A DNA stretch of 64,000 nt, taken from positions 1 through 64,000 of the forward strand of contig CALUDO010000006.1 of NCBI GenBank assembly GCA_943914835.1. The letters are read 5' to 3'. Made by a program: the position numbers and the translations under genes. Below the pieces are notes generated by a model. The model saw nothing but the letters and a program-made list of their open reading frames with translations, ran no database searches and was not told the origin of the DNA. The DNA comes from an uncultured Eremococcus sp. (GTDB lineage: Bacteria > Bacillota > Bacilli > Lactobacillales > Aerococcaceae). Below are positions 61,343-64,000 of this stretch, piece by piece. The first letter of the stretch is position 1. The number at the start of each line of letters is the position of its first letter.

Positions 61343-61852
61343 ATGGGTAATTTATTAGGTTCTACAGCACTTGGGCATGCGCTTATGACCCTGCTCTCAT
61401 TCCTTATCTTATTATATTGTGTTCGTCGTTTTGCCTGGGGACCCATTATGAATGTTTTGGAACAACGACGGAAAATGATTGAAAAAGATATTGAAGAGGG
61501 ACGTCAATTGAAGGAGTCCTCTGATAAGGCCAACCAAGAAGCCAAAGAAAGTTTAGTGTCCGCTCGAATCCAAGCTAGCCAAATTGTAAACGACGCTAAA
61601 AAACAAGGTGAAGAATTAAAACGCCAATTAAAGGAAGAGGCTCAATCTGATATTGAAGCGATGCGTAAGCAGGCCGATATTCGCTTGCAACGTGAGCGTG
61701 AACAATACTTACAAGAAATGGAAGAAACGGTGGCCAATGTATCTGTCGAATTAGCTGAGAAGATTCTTCAGCATGATATTCAAGAAGAAGACCACCGTCG
61801 TTTGATCAACGATTTCATTCATAGATTGGAAGATGAAGTGAAGCATGGCTAA
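61343..61852 (+). CDS. atpF: ATP synthase F0 subunit b
   Basis: A 169-residue stator subunit: one N-terminal membrane helix (about 10-30), then a long coiled coil rich in Lys/Glu/Gln. AGGAGCG upstream. It overlaps the short delta gene by 8 bases. Confidence 0.93.
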   Translation: MGNLLGSTALGHALMTLLSFLILLYCVRRFAWGPIMNVLEQRRKMIEKDIEEGRQLKESSDKANQEAKESLVSARIQASQIVNDAKKQGEELKRQLKEEAQSDIEAMRKQADIRLQREREQYLQEMEETVANVSVELAEKILQHDIQEEDHRRLINDFIHRLEDEVKHG

Positions 61853-62177
61853 TAATGAACAAGAAACAAATTCACACATTGTTGATGAGCTGATCAATCA
61901 ATATCGCCAATTAGACAAGGGGAGCGGAGCGTCTAAGTTCGTCCCAAGTGAAGAGAACTTAACCATCCGGTCTGTTGTTAAACTTACTGATATTGAACGG
62001 AAACAAATTATTAATTTATTTCAACGAATGACTGATAAGCCTTTGGGAGACGTGCAAGAAATTATTGATCCGAGCCTCATTTGTGGTGTGTCAATCCAAA
62101 GTGAGTCTTACTACTTTGAGGTAAGTGGAAGACAACAATTACAGAAAATGAAAATAGCTTTGAACAAAGAATTTTAA
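61845..62177 (+). CDS. atpH: ATP synthase F1 delta subunit lacking its N-terminal domain
   Basis: A 110-residue protein between atpF and atpA, the normal place of atpH. Its C-terminal part (VVKLTDIERKQI, then EIIDPSLICGVSIQ, YYFEVSGRQQLQKMK) matches the C-terminal domain of delta, which has a DPSLIGG-type motif and a final helix. The usual delta is about 175-180 residues, with a six-helix N-terminal domain (about 105 residues) that binds the top of the alpha subunits. Here it is replaced by about 40 mostly polar residues. The gene overlaps atpF by 8 bases, and no other frame holds the missing domain. Confidence 0.8.
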   Translation: MANNEQETNSHIVDELINQYRQLDKGSGASKFVPSEENLTIRSVVKLTDIERKQIINLFQRMTDKPLGDVQEIIDPSLICGVSIQSESYYFEVSGRQQLQKMKIALNKEF

Positions 62178-62194
62178 GGAGGGTGTTAAATTAA

Positions 62195-63712
62195 ATGGAT
62201 AGCAAAGACTTAGAAAAACGTCTGCTGACACAGATTGAAAAATTTGATGCCACTCATCATCTGGAAGAAATCGGAACGGTTGTCTATGTAGGGGACGGGA
62301 TTGCTCGAATTCATGGCCTGGATAAGGCTATGTATGGTGAAATGGTTGATTTCCCTAATGGGTCCATTGGTATGGTACAAAACCTAGAGTTTGACGAGAT
62401 CGGGGTAATCATCTTTGGTGACTACCATGATATCAACGAAGGAGACCTGGTTCGGCGTATGAATCGGGTTATGGAAGTTCCTGTGGGTGAAGAACTTTTA
62501 GGACGTGTTGTTAATCCTTTGGGGCAACCTATTGATGGTCTTGGTGATATCCGTACCCAAAGGACTCGGCCGGTCGAAGCCGAAGCTCCATCCATTATGG
62601 AACGGCAATCCGTTAAACGCCCCCTACAAACTGGGATTAAGGCCATTGATGCCTTGGTGCCAATTGGTCGGGGTCAACGGGAATTAATTGTTGGTGACCG
62701 TAAAACGGGAAAAACAACCCTAGCCATTGATGCCATCCTCAATCAAAAACATGAAGATGTGCTTTGTATTTATGTAGCCATTGGGCAAAAAGAATCAACT
62801 GTCAAAAATATTGTCAATACCTTGAGAAAGTATGATGCTCTGGACTACACTATAGTAATGTCCGCTTCTGCATCCAGACCTTCTAGTTTGCTTTATTTGG
62901 CACCCTATGCTGCGACAGCTATGGCTGAAGAGTTCATGTACCAAGGCAAGCATGTTTTAATTGTTTATGATGATCTATCTAAACAAGCTGCTGCTTACCG
63001 TGAAATGAGTTTGCTATTAAAACGGCCACCTGGCCGGGAAGCTTACCCAGGGGATGTCTTTTATTTGCATTCACGCTTATTAGAGAGATCTGCTAAGTTG
63101 AATGATGAGCTTGGGGGAGGGTCAATAACTTCCTTACCAATTATAGAAACACAAGCCGGAGATATTTCTGCTTATATTCCAACCAACGTTATTTCAATTA
63201 CAGATGGACAAATTTTCCTTGAATCTGACCTATTTAATTCGGGTGTACGTCCAGCAATTAATGCGGGGCTATCAGTTTCACGGGTTGGTGGATCTGCTCA
63301 AGTGAAAGCCATGAAGTCTGTGGCCGGTACCCTACGGATTGATCTAGCTTCCTATCGTGAATTAGAAGCCTTTAGTCAGTTTGGGTCTGATTTAGATGAT
63401 ATTACCCGTAAGAACTTAGAACGTGGGGAACGGACCGTTGAATTATTGAAGCAACCGGCTCACCGGCCCCTAGATGTTGCCCGTCAAGTGGTTATTCTAT
63501 ACGCATTAACCCATCAAATGTTGGACTCAATTAAGGTGGAAGACCTAGAAGAATTTGAAGAAGGCTTGTTTGACTATATTGATCAAAGTTATCCGGCTAT
63601 CTTCAAGGATATTCATGACAATGAGGTCATTACCGACCAGAATAAATTAGAGGAAGTTATTAAGGGATATATCGATATTTTCAATAGTTCCTATCATGCA
63701 GAAGTCGATTAG
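62195..63712 (+). CDS. atpA: ATP synthase F1 alpha subunit
   Basis: A 505-residue subunit. Walker A is GDRKTGKTT (Lys where most have Gln), and the alpha Arg finger region VRPAINAGLSVSRVGGSAQ is present. The N-terminal helix (MDSKDLEKRLLTQIEKF), which normally holds the delta N-domain, is retained. AAGGAGGG upstream of the ATG. Confidence 0.96.
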   Translation: MDSKDLEKRLLTQIEKFDATHHLEEIGTVVYVGDGIARIHGLDKAMYGEMVDFPNGSIGMVQNLEFDEIGVIIFGDYHDINEGDLVRRMNRVMEVPVGEELLGRVVNPLGQPIDGLGDIRTQRTRPVEAEAPSIMERQSVKRPLQTGIKAIDALVPIGRGQRELIVGDRKTGKTTLAIDAILNQKHEDVLCIYVAIGQKESTVKNIVNTLRKYDALDYTIVMSASASRPSSLLYLAPYAATAMAEEFMYQGKHVLIVYDDLSKQAAAYREMSLLLKRPPGREAYPGDVFYLHSRLLERSAKLNDELGGGSITSLPIIETQAGDISAYIPTNVISITDGQIFLESDLFNSGVRPAINAGLSVSRVGGSAQVKAMKSVAGTLRIDLASYRELEAFSQFGSDLDDITRKNLERGERTVELLKQPAHRPLDVARQVVILYALTHQMLDSIKVEDLEEFEEGLFDYIDQSYPAIFKDIHDNEVITDQNKLEEVIKGYIDIFNSSYHAEVD

Positions 63713-63733
63713 AGATTGTAGGTGTAAGAGTCA

Positions 63734-64000
63734 ATGGCTTTAAATGAAATCAAAAAGAAAATTTCTTCAATCCAGAAGACGGCCCAAATCACCAAGGCGA
63801 TGAAATTAGTATCAACGACCAAGTACAATCGAATTGTAACGGAATCTGCTAAGTACGATGAGTATGCTCACAAAGTTAGAGAAATGGTTTCTAGTGTGGT
63901 TAAGCCTGAAATGCTTTATGATATGCAGGAGGTAAGTTCTGCTAATGGAGGGGAGTCTGACCTTATCAATTACCATGCTATGATGCATATAAGACCAGTT
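63734..64000 (+). CDS. atpG: ATP synthase F1 gamma subunit (5' part, cut by window end)
   Basis: ATG 63734 with AGGTG upstream. The first 89 codons are visible: MALNEIKKKISSIQKTAQIT and AMKLVSTTKYN match the N-terminal helix of gamma. The rest of the gene, and presumably atpD and atpC, lie beyond the window. Confidence 0.93.
   Translation, partial: MALNEIKKKISSIQKTAQITKAMKLVSTTKYNRIVTESAKYDEYAHKVREMVSSVVKPEMLYDMQEVSSANGGESDLINYHAMMHIRPV

Overview
The window looks like a low-GC Gram-positive chromosome of the order Lactobacillales, most probably family Aerococcaceae. This is inferred from gene content and order, not from a database search: the pcrA-ligA-camS-gatCAB run, a Sip-like LysM surface protein, a Pht-type histidine-triad protein, the yhaO-yhaN-yhaM block, a four-gene pyruvate dehydrogenase operon and an atpB-E-F-H-A-G operon. 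No CRISPR array, insertion sequence, integrase or prophage was seen. Most of the window is ordinary core chromosome, with a more accessory stretch at about 0.5-15.5 kb.

Region by region: 0-2 kb holds the tail of an unknown gene and a secreted LysM/Sip-like protein. At 2-3.3 kb a fluoride riboswitch controls a cation/proton antiporter. From 3.3 to 6.2 kb lies a three-gene zinc set (ZnuA-type binding protein, histidine-triad protein, ZinT-type protein) with Zur-like boxes. All three proteins are predicted to be exported, none has a lipobox, and no ABC permease or ATPase is adjacent. A structured non-coding RNA with its own terminator follows (6.2-6.37 kb). At 6.86-9.65 kb a minus-strand SOS-type mutagenesis operon (S24 repressor, Y-family polymerase, YolD-like protein, unknown protein) sits behind a perfect 18-bp palindrome. 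From 9.8 to 15 kb are pepC, a DUF368 lipid-carrier translocase, a glutaredoxin-like protein, cdd, gloA, a MaoC-like hydratase behind a perfect cre box, and a hemolysin-III protein. A second structured RNA (15.15-15.31 kb) precedes a class A penicillin-binding protein.

17.7-23.8 kb is the yheA/yhaO/yhaN/yhaM block, closed by an unusual His-rich SRPBCC protein. A short ABC-F pseudogene remnant lies at 23.9-24.05 kb. It is followed by a phosphatase, tex, fructokinase, the DUF969-DUF979-pcp operon (minus strand), tRNA-Leu(GAG) and a heterodimeric ABC exporter. From 34.9 to 51.3 kb come an unknown exported protein, an rRNA methyltransferase, a zinc-ribbon protein with an apparently dead beta-lactamase-like domain, an HTH-like protein, a glucosaminidase, a PurK-like ATP-grasp protein, pcrA, ligA, camS and gatCAB. 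The remainder is an L,D-transpeptidase, gdhA, pdhABCD and the ATP synthase operon, cut by the window end inside atpG.

The strongest candidates for something new are the exported, non-lipidated zinc set under Zur-like control, the ATP synthase delta subunit that lacks its whole N-terminal domain, and the two structured RNAs that I could not assign to a family.
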